Shown: piece by piece, positions 8,221-16,962 of the stretch
How positions within the stretch are numbered: position 1 is the stretch's first letter
How the letters are laid out: each line of letters opens with the position of its first letter
Source: Bin18 sp965200355
Lineage (GTDB): Bacteria; Desulfobacterota; Binatia; Bin18
Assembly: GCA_965200355.1 (NCBI GenBank)
Contig: OZ241351.1
Span: forward strand, 1,240,001-1,304,000
Direction of reading: 5' to 3'
DNA: 64,000 bases
The notes under the pieces: model-generated
What the model saw: the letters and a program-made list of their open reading frames with translations, nothing else
The model's database searches: none
What the model was told of the DNA's origin: nothing
Made by a program: the position numbers and the translations under genes

Positions 8221-8805
8221 ATGGGAACGACACGTGACGGGCAGGAAAAACGGCGGATTTTTATTATCACTCTCAGTGTGGGGCTCCTGTTGGCCACCTC
8301 AGGCTATGCGCAAGAGACGATTGGAGAGGGGAAACGGGTGTCACTCGAATATACCCTCACCCTTGAAGACCAGACGGTTGTTGACACGAATGTGGGGAAA
8401 GACCCACTCGTCTATACCCACGGTGCCAGGGAAATCATTCCGGGTCTGGAGAAACAGCTCACCGGATTAAAAGTCGGAGATACGAAGAACGTCGAAGTTC
8501 CCCCCGCGGAGAGCTATGGCGAGGTTGACCCGAATCGCTTCCAGGAAATACCGACAGAGAATGTCCCCGAAGAGGCGCGGAGCGTCGGCAAAAAACTCCA
8601 AGGCCGCGGCCCGGATGGTCAGATGATGTTTGCCCAAGTCACGGAGGTGAAGGAGAACACGGTTATTGTTGACCTGAACCATCCGCTGGCCGGAAAGTCG
8701 CTGTTCTTTGCCGTGAAAGTCCTCAAGATTGAAGCCGCCGAGGCGCAGCAGGTCGAAATACCGGGGACCCCACCGGAAGCGCAACAACCGGAAGCGCAAC
8801 CGTAG
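8221..8805 (+). CDS. Exported SlyD-type FKBP peptidyl-prolyl isomerase
   Basis: A 194-residue FKBP with signal peptide (IFIITLSVGLLLATSGYAQ) and a canonical active-site stretch YTHGAREIIPGLEKQLTGLKVGD, then the SlyD flap domain and NHPLAGKSLFFAVKVL. It should catalyse cis-trans isomerisation of proline bonds in exported proteins. The C terminus is a low-complexity tail containing the repeat PEAQQ/PEAQP. Start at 8221: AAGGAAGG lies 10 bp upstream. It forms a tandem pair with the preceding diverged copy, suggesting duplication and specialisation. Confidence 0.92.
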   Translation: MGTTRDGQEKRRIFIITLSVGLLLATSGYAQETIGEGKRVSLEYTLTLEDQTVVDTNVGKDPLVYTHGAREIIPGLEKQLTGLKVGDTKNVEVPPAESYGEVDPNRFQEIPTENVPEEARSVGKKLQGRGPDGQMMFAQVTEVKENTVIVDLNHPLAGKSLFFAVKVLKIEAAEAQQVEIPGTPPEAQQPEAQP

Positions 8806-8881
8806 CGCTTCTCTTGCCCCGCACCCCTCTGTGTTCAATTTGTACGGACAGCCTGCGATTCAGAGCGCAGGGCCGGAGCGG

Positions 8882-9379
8882 CTAGGCTGGCACCGCAGCC
8901 TTGGGCCTGTCGCGCTCATAGGCTGCATCGGCAGGGAGGTCGGGCGTCTGCGCAGCAGTCTGCGCAAGTGTATCGCAACGTTCGTTCTCGGGGTGGCCGG
9001 CGTGGCCTTTGACCCACTCAAAGTGTACATCGTGCTGGCGACACAGCTCCATCAATGCAACCCATAAGTCCCGGTTGGCAACGCTCTTTTTACCATTGCG
9101 CCGCCACCCCTTCTTGCTCCAGGTGTAGGGCCAGCCGGCCCGCATTGCGCGGACGACATACTCGGAGTCACTATGCAGGGTCACGCTACACGGCTCCTTC
9201 AAGGCGGCGAGGCCCTCAATGGCCGCCAGCAGTTCCATGCGGTTGTTCGTCGTCCGTCTGAAACCGCCCGACAGCTCTCTGCGGTGTCCTTTGTAATCCA
9301 GGATAGCCGCGTAGCCGCCCGGTCCAGGGTTTCCGAGACAGGACCCATCCGTGTAAATTGTTATCTGTTTGCGCCCCAC
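8882..9379 (-). CDS. rnhA: Ribonuclease HI
   Basis: A 165-residue RNase HI, which cleaves the RNA strand of RNA-DNA hybrids. All four carboxylates are visible: Asp in YTDGSCLGNPGPGG, Glu in NNRMELLAAI, Asp in LHSDSEYV, and Asp in NERCDTLA, with the active-site His in KGHAGHPENER. I placed the start at a GTG (GRKQITIYTDG) because homology begins there; a longer frame reaches 9487 but adds an atypical 36 residues. It is transcribed convergently with the FKBP pair. Confidence 0.95.
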   Translation of the reverse strand: MGRKQITIYTDGSCLGNPGPGGYAAILDYKGHRRELSGGFRRTTNNRMELLAAIEGLAALKEPCSVTLHSDSEYVVRAMRAGWPYTWSKKGWRRNGKKSVANRDLWVALMELCRQHDVHFEWVKGHAGHPENERCDTLAQTAAQTPDLPADAAYERDRPKAAVPA

Positions 9380-9511
9380 CGTCTTTGCCTCTGCCCTGCT
9401 CCTCACACTCAGCCCTGACCAGATGCTAGTCCGGAAGCAGACCTTGAGCAAGCCCGCTAGGATTGGGGCAGCGGTTCCACTGCCCACTTTTCCCGGCTAG
9501 ACTGAAAGACC

Positions 9512-10180
9512 ATGCCAGGACATTCGGTCAAGACAAAAGTGCTTTTTCCGTCCGACCACCGGCCGTTCAATTTTGCCCATCTACTCACCAGTGTACGCCT
9601 CGTTCTGACCCCGGTGTTTCTCCTGCTCATCGAATACAGCCGCCAGCAGCCAACCCTGTTCCGCGTGGGATGCGTTGGTGGGCTCTTTCTGGTCATCTGC
9701 GCCAGCGATTATTATGACGGTCCGGTTGCCAGGGCGCAGGGCCTGAGTTCGGACTGGGGCCAGATATTCGATAATCTGGCAGATATTACCTTTCTCCTCG
9801 TGACCCTGACCTATTTCACCTATAGCGGTATTGTGCCGTGGTGGATTCCGTGCGCGGTGGGCTGCGCCTTTGGCCAGTATACGCTTGATTCATGGTGGCT
9901 CTCCAGACGAGCGGCGTCGCTCGCGCTTGTGTCCAATCCCATCGGGCACTGGGCCGGCGTGCTGAATTATATCGGCACCGGGCTGATGGCCCTCCACGTC
10001 GCGCTCCAACAGCAACTTTTCCCCCTCCCCCTTGCGCAGGCCGTGCTCCTCTTGTGGCTGGGCTATCTGCTATTGGCAATGGGGATGCGGTTCCGGTTTT
10101 TTTGCCAGGCGCACCGGACGCTTATCCACCACTCGCGCGTTCAGGATTATGGAGAGAAAAATCGTCGGATTTCATCGTGA
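9512..10180 (+). CDS. CDP-alcohol phosphatidyltransferase family membrane protein
   Basis: A 222-residue integral membrane enzyme of the CDP-alcohol phosphatidyltransferase family. The full signature D-x2-DG-x2-AR-x8-G-x3-D-x3-D is present as DYYDGPVARAQGLSSDWGQIFDNLAD. These enzymes join a CDP-activated lipid to an alcohol, giving phosphatidylglycerol phosphate, phosphatidylinositol phosphate or similar. About six hydrophobic helices are visible. The acceptor is uncertain: PgsA-like is the default, but this could be a second, special phosphatidyltransferase. Its 3' end overlaps the next gene by 32 bp. Confidence 0.85.
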   Translation: MPGHSVKTKVLFPSDHRPFNFAHLLTSVRLVLTPVFLLLIEYSRQQPTLFRVGCVGGLFLVICASDYYDGPVARAQGLSSDWGQIFDNLADITFLLVTLTYFTYSGIVPWWIPCAVGCAFGQYTLDSWWLSRRAASLALVSNPIGHWAGVLNYIGTGLMALHVALQQQLFPLPLAQAVLLLWLGYLLLAMGMRFRFFCQAHRTLIHHSRVQDYGEKNRRISS

Positions 10181-10616
10181 TCCGAAAAATGATTGGGTCG
10201 CCGACCTGGTGTGTGGTCATGGGCAGCATGTGCGCCACAACCCGCCGTTTGAAAACCGGCCCTGGGTCGTCACCGCAGACGGCCGAGCGTCCAAGCTTGG
10301 CGTGACCCTCAACTGCGTCCGGTGTGACGGGCTCGAGCTGCCCGATGACTTCAGGCCGTACAGACGAACCGCGGTTTTTCAGGCCGATTCCATTCCGGCC
10401 GGACTGACCGCCGCCCACGCCACGAAACCGGGCGTGTGGGCAAAAATTCAGGTCTTGGCCGGCCAACTCAGGTATGTGGTGGCAGCGCCCATCAACCGCA
10501 CGTTTCTTTTGGACTCTGAACAGGCAGGTATTATTGCCCCCGAGGTCGCCCATACTGTTCAACCCGTAGGAGCGGTCCAATTTTACGTTGAATTCTACCG
10601 CAAGCCAGCGGCGTAA
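10149..10616 (+). CDS. DUF3565-DUF1971 fusion protein
   Basis: A 155-residue protein of two small domains. Residues 1-62 (MERKIVGFHRDPKNDWVADL..CGHGQHVRHNPPF..NRPWV) match the DUF3565 pattern with conserved His and Cys residues that may bind metal. Residues 65-152 (AVFQADSIPAGLTAAHATKPGVWAKIQVL..G.LRY) match the DUF1971 cupin-like, YeaR/TehB-associated family. DUF1971 proteins are linked to tellurite or nitrate/nitric-oxide stress by genomic context, not by a settled activity. The start overlaps the preceding phosphatidyltransferase gene. Family calls are from memory of motifs. Confidence 0.75.
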   Translation: MERKIVGFHRDPKNDWVADLVCGHGQHVRHNPPFENRPWVVTADGRASKLGVTLNCVRCDGLELPDDFRPYRRTAVFQADSIPAGLTAAHATKPGVWAKIQVLAGQLRYVVAAPINRTFLLDSEQAGIIAPEVAHTVQPVGAVQFYVEFYRKPAA

Positions 10617-10784
10617 CGACAAAAAGTTCCATACTCCGCTTACGACTCCCCCTTCTCGCGCGCGAGTCGCCTGAACCGGCAACGCCGGGTCCGGTTCCGC
10701 ACTCAGCGTTTTCGTGCTTAGCTAGGGACTCCGCCCTGCGCTGGGCGAGCAGAACGCCGGCGTGCGAGGCACAGGAGGGGACGT

Positions 10785-11936
10785 ATGAGCATACAAGGGA
10801 AAGCGGCAATCGCTGGATTTGCCGAAATGGCACCCCAAAAAGGTGCTGGGGATATCACCCCGTTGGGGATTATTGCCAATATGGCCCGCGAGGCCATTGC
10901 CGATGCCGGCCTGGAAAAGCGTGATATTGACGGGCTGCTGACCGGCTGGGCGCTGAGCGACTATAGCGTCCTGTGGCCCTCGGTGGTGGCCGATTACCTG
11001 CAAATTCGGCCCACCTATTTTAATCAGGTCGAGCTCGGCGGTGCCTCTGCCGCCGGCATGGTCTGGCGGGCAGCCGCGGCCATTGAAGCCGGGATGTGCA
11101 ACACGGTGCTGTGCGTCGTGGGCGACCGCCGCGCCCGAGCGCGGCAAATGCCGCCCTTTCCGAGTATTGAGGCGGAGTTCGACGCGCCCTACGGCCTGAT
11201 TGCCGCCAACCCCGGCTATGCGCTCATCGCCCAACGCCATAAATATGAATACGGGACTACCCCGGAACAAATGGCCAAGGTTGCGGTAGACCAGCGCAAG
11301 AGCGCCTGTCAAAACCCGAGCGCCCTGTTCGGGAACAAGGAAATCGACATTGATGATGTCCTGAACTCCCGCATGATTGTCGATCCTTTGCACCTGCTTG
11401 AGATCGTCAGTCCGTGTACCGGGGGCGGAGCGTTTATTGTCACGAGCACCGAACGTGCCAAAGACGGGCCACACACGCCTGTGGTCTTGCTCGGCGCCGG
11501 CGAGGCCGGTGGCCATTCGAGCATTACCCATGCGCGCAGCCTGACAACCTCATTAGTCAAACCCGCCGCGGCAGCCGCTTTTCAGATGGCCGGAGTCGGC
11601 CCGCAGGATATGGACTTTGTACAGCCCTACGACTGTTACACCATCACCGTGATTGTCACCCTTGAAGACGCCGGTTTTTGTGAAAAAGGCGAAGGGGGGC
11701 GGTTTGTAGAAGACCACGACCTGTCCTATGCGGGCGACCTCCCGTGCAATACCCACGGCGGCCAACTCTCTTTTGGGCAACCGGGCCTGGCGGGTGGTAT
11801 GAGTCACGTCATTGAGGGCGCGCGGCAACTCATGGGACGGGGGGAGGGGCGGCAGGTCAAAGACGCGACGCTCGGCTATGTGAACGGCAATGGTGGCATC
11901 ATGGCCGAGCAGTGCAGCCTCGTCTTGGGCGTATAG
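10785..11936 (+). CDS. Thiolase-fold / lipid-transfer (SCP2-like) protein
   Basis: A 383-residue thiolase-superfamily protein of the group annotated 'thiolase family' or 'acetyl-CoA acetyltransferase/lipid-transfer protein'. The opening KAAIAGFAEM, the dimer-interface segment ELGGASAAGMVWRAAAAIEAG, VQPYDCYTITV and NTHGGQLSFGQPG are typical. AGGAGG precedes the ATG. It is followed after 18 bp by a DUF35 OB-fold protein; in steroid side-chain degradation such pairs form a retro-aldolase or acyl-transfer complex, so a role in breaking side-chain acyl-CoAs is likely but not proven. Confidence 0.85.
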   Translation: MSIQGKAAIAGFAEMAPQKGAGDITPLGIIANMAREAIADAGLEKRDIDGLLTGWALSDYSVLWPSVVADYLQIRPTYFNQVELGGASAAGMVWRAAAAIEAGMCNTVLCVVGDRRARARQMPPFPSIEAEFDAPYGLIAANPGYALIAQRHKYEYGTTPEQMAKVAVDQRKSACQNPSALFGNKEIDIDDVLNSRMIVDPLHLLEIVSPCTGGGAFIVTSTERAKDGPHTPVVLLGAGEAGGHSSITHARSLTTSLVKPAAAAAFQMAGVGPQDMDFVQPYDCYTITVIVTLEDAGFCEKGEGGRFVEDHDLSYAGDLPCNTHGGQLSFGQPGLAGGMSHVIEGARQLMGRGEGRQVKDATLGYVNGNGGIMAEQCSLVLGV

Positions 11937-11954
11937 CGGACGGAGAAGCAAACC

Positions 11955-12362
11955 ATGAGCGATTACAAAAAACCCCTACCCCAGCCGAATGAGATCTCTC
12001 AGCCCTTTTGGGACGCGGCCAAACGGCATGAACTCCAGATTCAACGCTGTAATGCGTGTGGAATCCATATCTTCTACCCGCGCGAAGCCTGCTCGGAATG
12101 CTTAGCCGCCGACCTCATCTGGATTCCCGCCTCCGGCAAGGGCCGGCTGTATTCCTACACCATTGCCCAGGCTCCGACGCACCCGGCCTTTGCCGCTGAG
12201 GTGCCCTACGTCATCGCCATTATTGAACTCGCCGAAGGCCCGCATATCACCACCAATCTGGTTGGGTGCCGGCCCGACCAGGTGACGATAGGGATGCCGG
12301 TGGTGGCGTCTTTTGAGGACGTGAGTGCGGAGCTGACCCTGGTCAAGTTCCGGCCCGCATAG
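11955..12362 (+). CDS. Zn-ribbon OB-fold (DUF35) acyl-CoA-associated protein
   Basis: A 135-residue DUF35 protein. A rubredoxin-like zinc ribbon with two Cys pairs (CNACGIHIFYPREACSEC) is followed by an OB-fold (GKGRLYSYTIAQAPTHPAFAAEVPYVIAIIEL). This family is the obligate small partner of thiolase-like proteins in acyl-CoA metabolism, and here it follows the thiolase gene by 18 bp with AAACC before its ATG. Its last 20 bp overlap the 3' end of the convergent batE-like gene. Confidence 0.88.
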   Translation: MSDYKKPLPQPNEISQPFWDAAKRHELQIQRCNACGIHIFYPREACSECLAADLIWIPASGKGRLYSYTIAQAPTHPAFAAEVPYVIAIIELAEGPHITTNLVGCRPDQVTIGMPVVASFEDVSAELTLVKFRPA

Positions 12363-13203
12363 GCCGGGGGGCAAGACGGCTCAAGGTGGTCGGCTGCTCG
12401 GCGTGCGACCACAGCTCTTCGAGCGTGGTTTTTTCGATCCACCCGCGCCGTCCATAGCAGCGGGCGACCTGCCACCAGTCTGCTCGGACATCAAGGACCC
12501 GGACCCGCGTGCCTTGGGCAACGGAAAAATGGACCGTGCCATTCGGAGCCGGCTCAAAACGCACCGGGGTGTCTGCTTGGGCCAGCACCACAGCCGGCCG
12601 CTGCCACTCGCTCGTCCGTCGCTGCTGCACCAGCGAGAGTGTGAGCACCACCAGGCAGACGGCGACTCCCCAGCCCACGTAGAAGAGCCACTGGGGGCGA
12701 CCCGCCCATAGACGGTAGGCCGCAAAAACCAGGCAGAGCAGCGTATAGGCCGCGCTGGTGAGCCACACCAATCGGTCTGGGGCGACTCTGTGGGCAAGTG
12801 GAAAGACCACGCCTTGCCACAGGGGCGGCTGGCAGCCCTCCGCGCCCGTGCGGGAGCGGGCGAAGCGCAGGTTGGCGGCCAGGTCCGGGTCGCCAGGGAG
12901 GAGATGCCGGGCCCGCTCATAATTCAGAATGGCCTTGCCTACGCGGCCTGCCTTGAAATAGGCGTTGCCGAGATTGAAATAGACATTGCCACTGGCGAGA
13001 CCGGACTGAAGCAGCGCTTCGTATGCGTCTACTGCCTCGGCGTACTGCCCGTGGGTGTAGAGGGTGTTGGCGTGGAAAAAGGCGGTCTGAGGGGTGGCGG
13101 CCAGGGCCAGTGCCCAGCCCAGCCCTAGCCCGCTGAGCAGCGCGGAAAAAAATCGTACACCCCAAAAGCGCCGAAGTTGGAGAAATTGCGGCGGGCTCAT
13201 CAT
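12343..13203 (-). CDS. batE: BatE-like TPR and SH3 domain membrane protein
   Basis: A 286-residue last gene of the moxR-bat operon. An N-terminal signal/TM segment is followed by TPR repeats (ANTLYTHGQYAEAVDAYEALLQ; VYFNLGNAYFKAGRVGKAILNYERA), two further TM helices (about residues 150-205), and a C-terminal bacterial SH3-like domain (TRVRVLDVRADWWQVARCYGRRGWIEKTTLE). The architecture fits BatE of the Bacteroides aerotolerance locus. Its role (cell envelope or oxidative tolerance) is poorly defined in the literature. This gene is itself intact, unlike most of its operon partners. It starts 9 bp after the stop of the batD reading frame. Confidence 0.8.
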   Translation of the reverse strand: MMSPPQFLQLRRFWGVRFFSALLSGLGLGWALALAATPQTAFFHANTLYTHGQYAEAVDAYEALLQSGLASGNVYFNLGNAYFKAGRVGKAILNYERARHLLPGDPDLAANLRFARSRTGAEGCQPPLWQGVVFPLAHRVAPDRLVWLTSAAYTLLCLVFAAYRLWAGRPQWLFYVGWGVAVCLVVLTLSLVQQRRTSEWQRPAVVLAQADTPVRFEPAPNGTVHFSVAQGTRVRVLDVRADWWQVARCYGRRGWIEKTTLEELWSHAEQPTTLSRLAPRPMRAGT

Positions 13204-13212
13204 CCTGTCAGG

Positions 13213-15085
13213 CTAAGCGGCCCACGTGTGAAACTGGCGATGCGCGCGCTCAAGCTGGTCAATAATCTGACGGACAAGGGCCAGGGTCTCGTGGCTCTTG
13301 TCTCGCATGGCGGCGGTCGTCCCTTGAGCGAAACGCATCTGCTCACAGGTCTGCCACACCTGTTCAATATGATCCAGACACGCCTGGAGCGACCCCCCGC
13401 TCGTGGAGGGCCTGGGGGTCCGTACTCCCGGCTGGGAGGTCGAACTTCGCGGAGACATAGGCCCGGAGCGTGTGAGCCAGCGTGGTGTACAAGGCGGGAT
13501 ATTCTTCCTGTGCCAGGAGGCGCTCCGCCTGAGCCAAGTGCTGCCGCGCCTGTTTCCCGGCGGCGGTAAAGCGGGCATAGCGACTATCGCTGTGCAAGCG
13601 GCGACGGCGTTGGTCGTACCACCAGGCACCGAGGCAGAGCAGCAGCGGCAGGGGTTGCCACAGGAGAAAACCAAGGCTGCGATACCACGGCCGGGCGCGC
13701 GGCATCAGGGAGCCGGGCGCGTCTTTGATATACACAATGTCCTGACCAAGCGCCTCGCGCTCGTCCTGACTGTGGGCCGACGGAGCAGTCGGGGGGCCGG
13801 TCACGACGGTTTGGCGCGCCGTGGTGTGCGAGGGACGAAGGCTGAGGGCAATCGGCTGGCTTTCGAGCGTCCGATAACGCCGGGCTTGTGGGTCAAAATA
13901 GCTGAACCGCGCCGCGGGAATGGTCTCCAGGGTCTGGTCCTGCGGAATGAGCACCTGCTCAAAGGATTTGGTGGACCCCTGCACTTTCCCGGCCAGCGGC
14001 TCATACACCCGGAAACCGTCAGTCTGCACAAACGTCGGTGCGTCGGCCTCGACAAGAGAGCCCGTGCCGCTGACACTCATGTGAACGGTAATCGGGTCTC
14101 CGACCGACAGGTCCCGTGGGCTGGCGTGCACCTCTAACGCAAACGCGCCGACCGCACCTGAGAAATGCTCTGGCCGGCCCGTCTCCGGGAGCGGCTGCAC
14201 CCTGAGGGTCAGGGGGTCGGAACGCAGCGTAAGCGGACGCCGCTCAGGAGAAAACGAGGAAAAGAAGTCGTTCTGGAAAAAACGATCAAAGAACGGGTCA
14301 CTCAAAGGCGAACCGCCCCGGCGACGGGTGAGGACGTTGAGTCGCAGGCTCGCCGGACCGAGCGCCAGACTCCCAGAGCGGAGGGGAATGACCGCGGTGT
14401 CAAAATGGAGAACTGTGAAGCGCTGGCCGTCCCGCGTCTGTCGCTGTTGGGTGGGTTCAGTGAAGGGCTCGACCGAGAAACCGTCTTTGCGGAGTTGTGG
14501 ATACTGAACATCGGCTACGTGGGCCGCTCCGATGGACAGGGTGACCGCAACCGGCACTTGTTCATGCAGATAAACTTCGTGGCGTGGGACGGAGAGCTGA
14601 AGACGCAGCGCGTTTTGGCCGCCGGCTGTGTGAGGAAGTTGCTGAGCCGGAGAGGACGGTCTGCCGGAAGGCCGGCGCGGGGGGGCCTGGGGTGAGGGCT
14701 GGGCCGCCGCAACCGTCACGTCCAAGGTGTCGGTCTGATACTGCCGCCCTTGATGCTCCACGGAAAACGGCCCCAGAGTGAACTGGCCCGGTTTGAGCGG
14801 GTGGAGAGCGTAGCGATGCTGTACGGAGGCCGCGACTTGACCGTTGCTGATAGACATCTGCGTGGAAGGCCCAAGATAGCGACTCTCGAATCCATCAATA
14901 TCGAGTGTCGGAGCCGGTGTGGTCTGGACTCCTCTGACCTCGATGGACAGCGTGAGCACCTCGCCAAGCGTGACGCGGGGCGGGTGGACCGCGGCGTGGA
15001 CACTCACCTCCGAGGCAGCAGCCAGAGTCGGACAGACCAGCCCGAGCAGCAGGCACAGGGGGAGCATACACGCGCGTCTTTTCAT
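13213..15085 (-). pseudogene. batD: BatD-like membrane protein with a 1-nt frameshift
   Basis: A BatD family protein: signal peptide, long periplasmic part with oxygen-tolerance domains (VHAAVHPPRVTLGEVLTLSIEV; HFSGAVGAFALEVHASPRDL), a TM helix near residue 485, and a cytoplasmic helical tail. The frame is open from 15085 to 13364 but leaves homology at a run of six C (13393-13398). Removing one base joins it to a second frame ending at 13213, giving a natural C terminus (GSLQACLDHIEQVWQTC and on). Unless the extra base is a sequence error, the product loses its last 60 or so residues. It starts 9 bp after batC. Confidence 0.78.
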
Positions 15086-15094
15086 TTTTCTGCC

Positions 15095-15895
15095 CTACCA
15101 GTCTTGTACGGGTTCAGCCAGGCTGCCGCGTTGGGCCTGCCTGGTAAACTCCTCCGGGCTGAGTTCCTCGTTGCGGGCCGTATCGATGACCGCCTGGGCC
15201 TCGTCCTCGGACATCTCGTTGGGTTGGTCTTGGCCAGCCTGTCTTTCCTGCTCTGCCTGGGCAGTGTCCGGGGGCTGTTCCCCGGTCTGGTCCTGCTGCG
15301 GTTGCCGGTTGTCCGCTTGCGGTTGCGCTTCCTGCTCGGGCTGCTCGGGCTGCTCGGGGTGATTTGGCTGGCTGGGCTGGTTGTGTTGCGGTTGCTCTTC
15401 CAGTTGCTCTTGGAGTGCTTCGATCTTTTTGGTCACAAACTCATAGTTGAATTTTGCGTCCTGGTCGGTTGGGTCAGCGCCCAGCGCCCGCCGATACGAC
15501 GCCAAGGCATGGGCATAGGCATTGAGGGCCGCCTGCGGGTTCTGCGCCTCGGCCTGCGCGCCGATTTGATACTGGGTATTCCCCCTGTTATAGGCGGTCC
15601 GGGCGGTCCGGTTGGCATCCTGAGCCGAGTCTTCAGACCCCGCTTGCACGCGGGAAAAGGAAGCGAGCGCTTGCGAGTACTGGCCGGCCTTATAGTGCGC
15701 CGCTCCCATATTGAAGTTGAGCAGCGGGGAATCGGGATGATCGACTAATGCCCGGCCATAGGATTCGACCGCGGCGCTGAATTGCCCCTCGGAGAATAAG
15801 CGGTTCCCCTCAACAACCTGGCTGCGCAGACTATCAGTCCAGGCGACACCGAAGAGGACACAGCTCAGGAGCAGCAGGCGGTGGACGGTCTTTAT
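15095..15895 (-). CDS. batC: BatC-like TPR protein with apparent AUA start
   Basis: A TPR protein with a signal sequence (KTVHRLLLLSCVLFGVAWTDS), TPR repeats (EGNRLFSEGQFSAAVESYGRALV; NMGAAHYKAGQYSQALASF; AYNRGNTQYQIG) and a Gln/Pro-rich tail with many QPxQ/PEQ units. An internal ATG exists at 15709, but the frame continues in good TPR and signal-peptide sequence to 15895, where the first codon is ATA, not ATG. GGGAG lies 8 nt upstream of that ATA, and ATA overlaps the batB stop as ATAA, where an ATGA coupling would be expected. Either AUA is used, or one G-to-A change has weakened initiation, or the base is wrong. Confidence 0.72.
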   Translation of the reverse strand: MKTVHRLLLLSCVLFGVAWTDSLRSQVVEGNRLFSEGQFSAAVESYGRALVDHPDSPLLNFNMGAAHYKAGQYSQALASFSRVQAGSEDSAQDANRTARTAYNRGNTQYQIGAQAEAQNPQAALNAYAHALASYRRALGADPTDQDAKFNYEFVTKKIEALQEQLEEQPQHNQPSQPNHPEQPEQPEQEAQPQADNRQPQQDQTGEQPPDTAQAEQERQAGQDQPNEMSEDEAQAVIDTARNEELSPEEFTRQAQRGSLAEPVQDW

Positions 15896-16962
15896 GACGT
15901 GTTCTCCCTGTCCTGCGGGGATACGGAGCGCCGCACCGGGCCAGGAGACGCACCACCGCTGGCCGCCTGAGAACGCCGGTCCCGAATACAGACCTCCAGG
16001 AAGAGGAGGAGCAGGCCCAGGGCGAGCGGGAGCTGAAAGCGGTCGGCATAGCGCCGCTCCAGGGTTGAGGTCAGGTCTCGCTTTTGGAGCTGGCTCAGAT
16101 AGCGCGTGTATATCTCCCCCAGACCCAGACTCGGGCCGGTATCGTAGACATAGGCCCCGCCGGTTGCCAGCGCAATTTGCTGCAAGGTCTCGGTATCCAA
16201 ACGTGACTGGACGAGCTGTCCCTGACGGTCTTTCAGAAAGCTGCGCCGGCCGTCAACGCTGAGCGGAATCAGTTCGCCTTCCGGGCTGCCGACCCCGACG
16301 GTATAGATTTTTATTCCTTTTTCTGCGGCCTGTTGGCTGGCGGCCTGAATCTGTCCGGCATGGTCCTCACCATCGGTGAGAATCAACAGGGCGTGGTGCT
16401 GACCGGGCTGATTGTCAAAGGCCGCCAGGCCGGTGCTGATGGCCGCGCCCAAAGCGGTCCCGCCCCGAGGGATAGTGCCGACCGTGATGGAACGCAGGCT
16501 CTCCAAGAAGGCCCCGTAATCCAGCGTCAAGGGACATTGGACAAAAGCCGAGCCGGCAAAAGCGACCAGCCCAATTCGGTCTCCCTGCAGGTGCTGCACA
16601 AAATCCTGAATAGCCAGTTTGGCGCGGTCCAACCGCGTCGGAGTGAGGTCCGTTGCCAGCATACTGCGCGAGGTGTCCAGCGCGATAATGATATCCGCCC
16701 CCTCTCGGTGTAGCTCTTCCCACTCCAGCCCCCAGCGGGGTCCTGCCAGGGCAAGCAGCAGGAGGGTCAGCGTACAGAGCAACAGGCCGCCGCGCCAGTA
16801 GTGCCCACGCTGGTCTGTATCGGCTGTCAGAGCGGGTAAGAGGCTGGCCTGGGCAAACTGTTCCAAGGCGCGTTGCCGCCGCCGCACAGCCCATACCAGG
16901 AGACCGGCCACAAGCGGCACACTGCACAACAGCCACAGCAACTGAGGGGTACGCCAAACCAT
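15892..16962 (-). CDS. batB: BatB-like von Willebrand factor A membrane protein
   Basis: A 356-residue inner-membrane protein. Two N-terminal TM helices (LLWLLCSVPLVAGLLVW; LLLCTLTLLLLALAG) frame a short loop, then a VWA domain with MIDAS motif ALDTSRSM and the distal Asp in LTDGEDHAG, and a C-terminal TM helix (LPLALGLLLLFLEVCI). The start at 16962 is the ATG that overlaps the batA stop as TGATG; a longer frame exists but has no ribosome site. In the Bat complex, BatA and BatB are thought to bind each other through MIDAS-dependent contacts. Confidence 0.88.
   Translation of the reverse strand: MVWRTPQLLWLLCSVPLVAGLLVWAVRRRQRALEQFAQASLLPALTADTDQRGHYWRGGLLLCTLTLLLLALAGPRWGLEWEELHREGADIIIALDTSRSMLATDLTPTRLDRAKLAIQDFVQHLQGDRIGLVAFAGSAFVQCPLTLDYGAFLESLRSITVGTIPRGGTALGAAISTGLAAFDNQPGQHHALLILTDGEDHAGQIQAASQQAAEKGIKIYTVGVGSPEGELIPLSVDGRRSFLKDRQGQLVQSRLDTETLQQIALATGGAYVYDTGPSLGLGEIYTRYLSQLQKRDLTSTLERRYADRFQLPLALGLLLLFLEVCIRDRRSQAASGGASPGPVRRSVSPQDRENTS

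Noticed and set aside
14750..15748. 332-codon plus-strand frame across batD/batC
   Set aside because: Its Leu/Gly-rich translation is the complement of the Gln/Pro-rich BatC tail and has no homology I can see.
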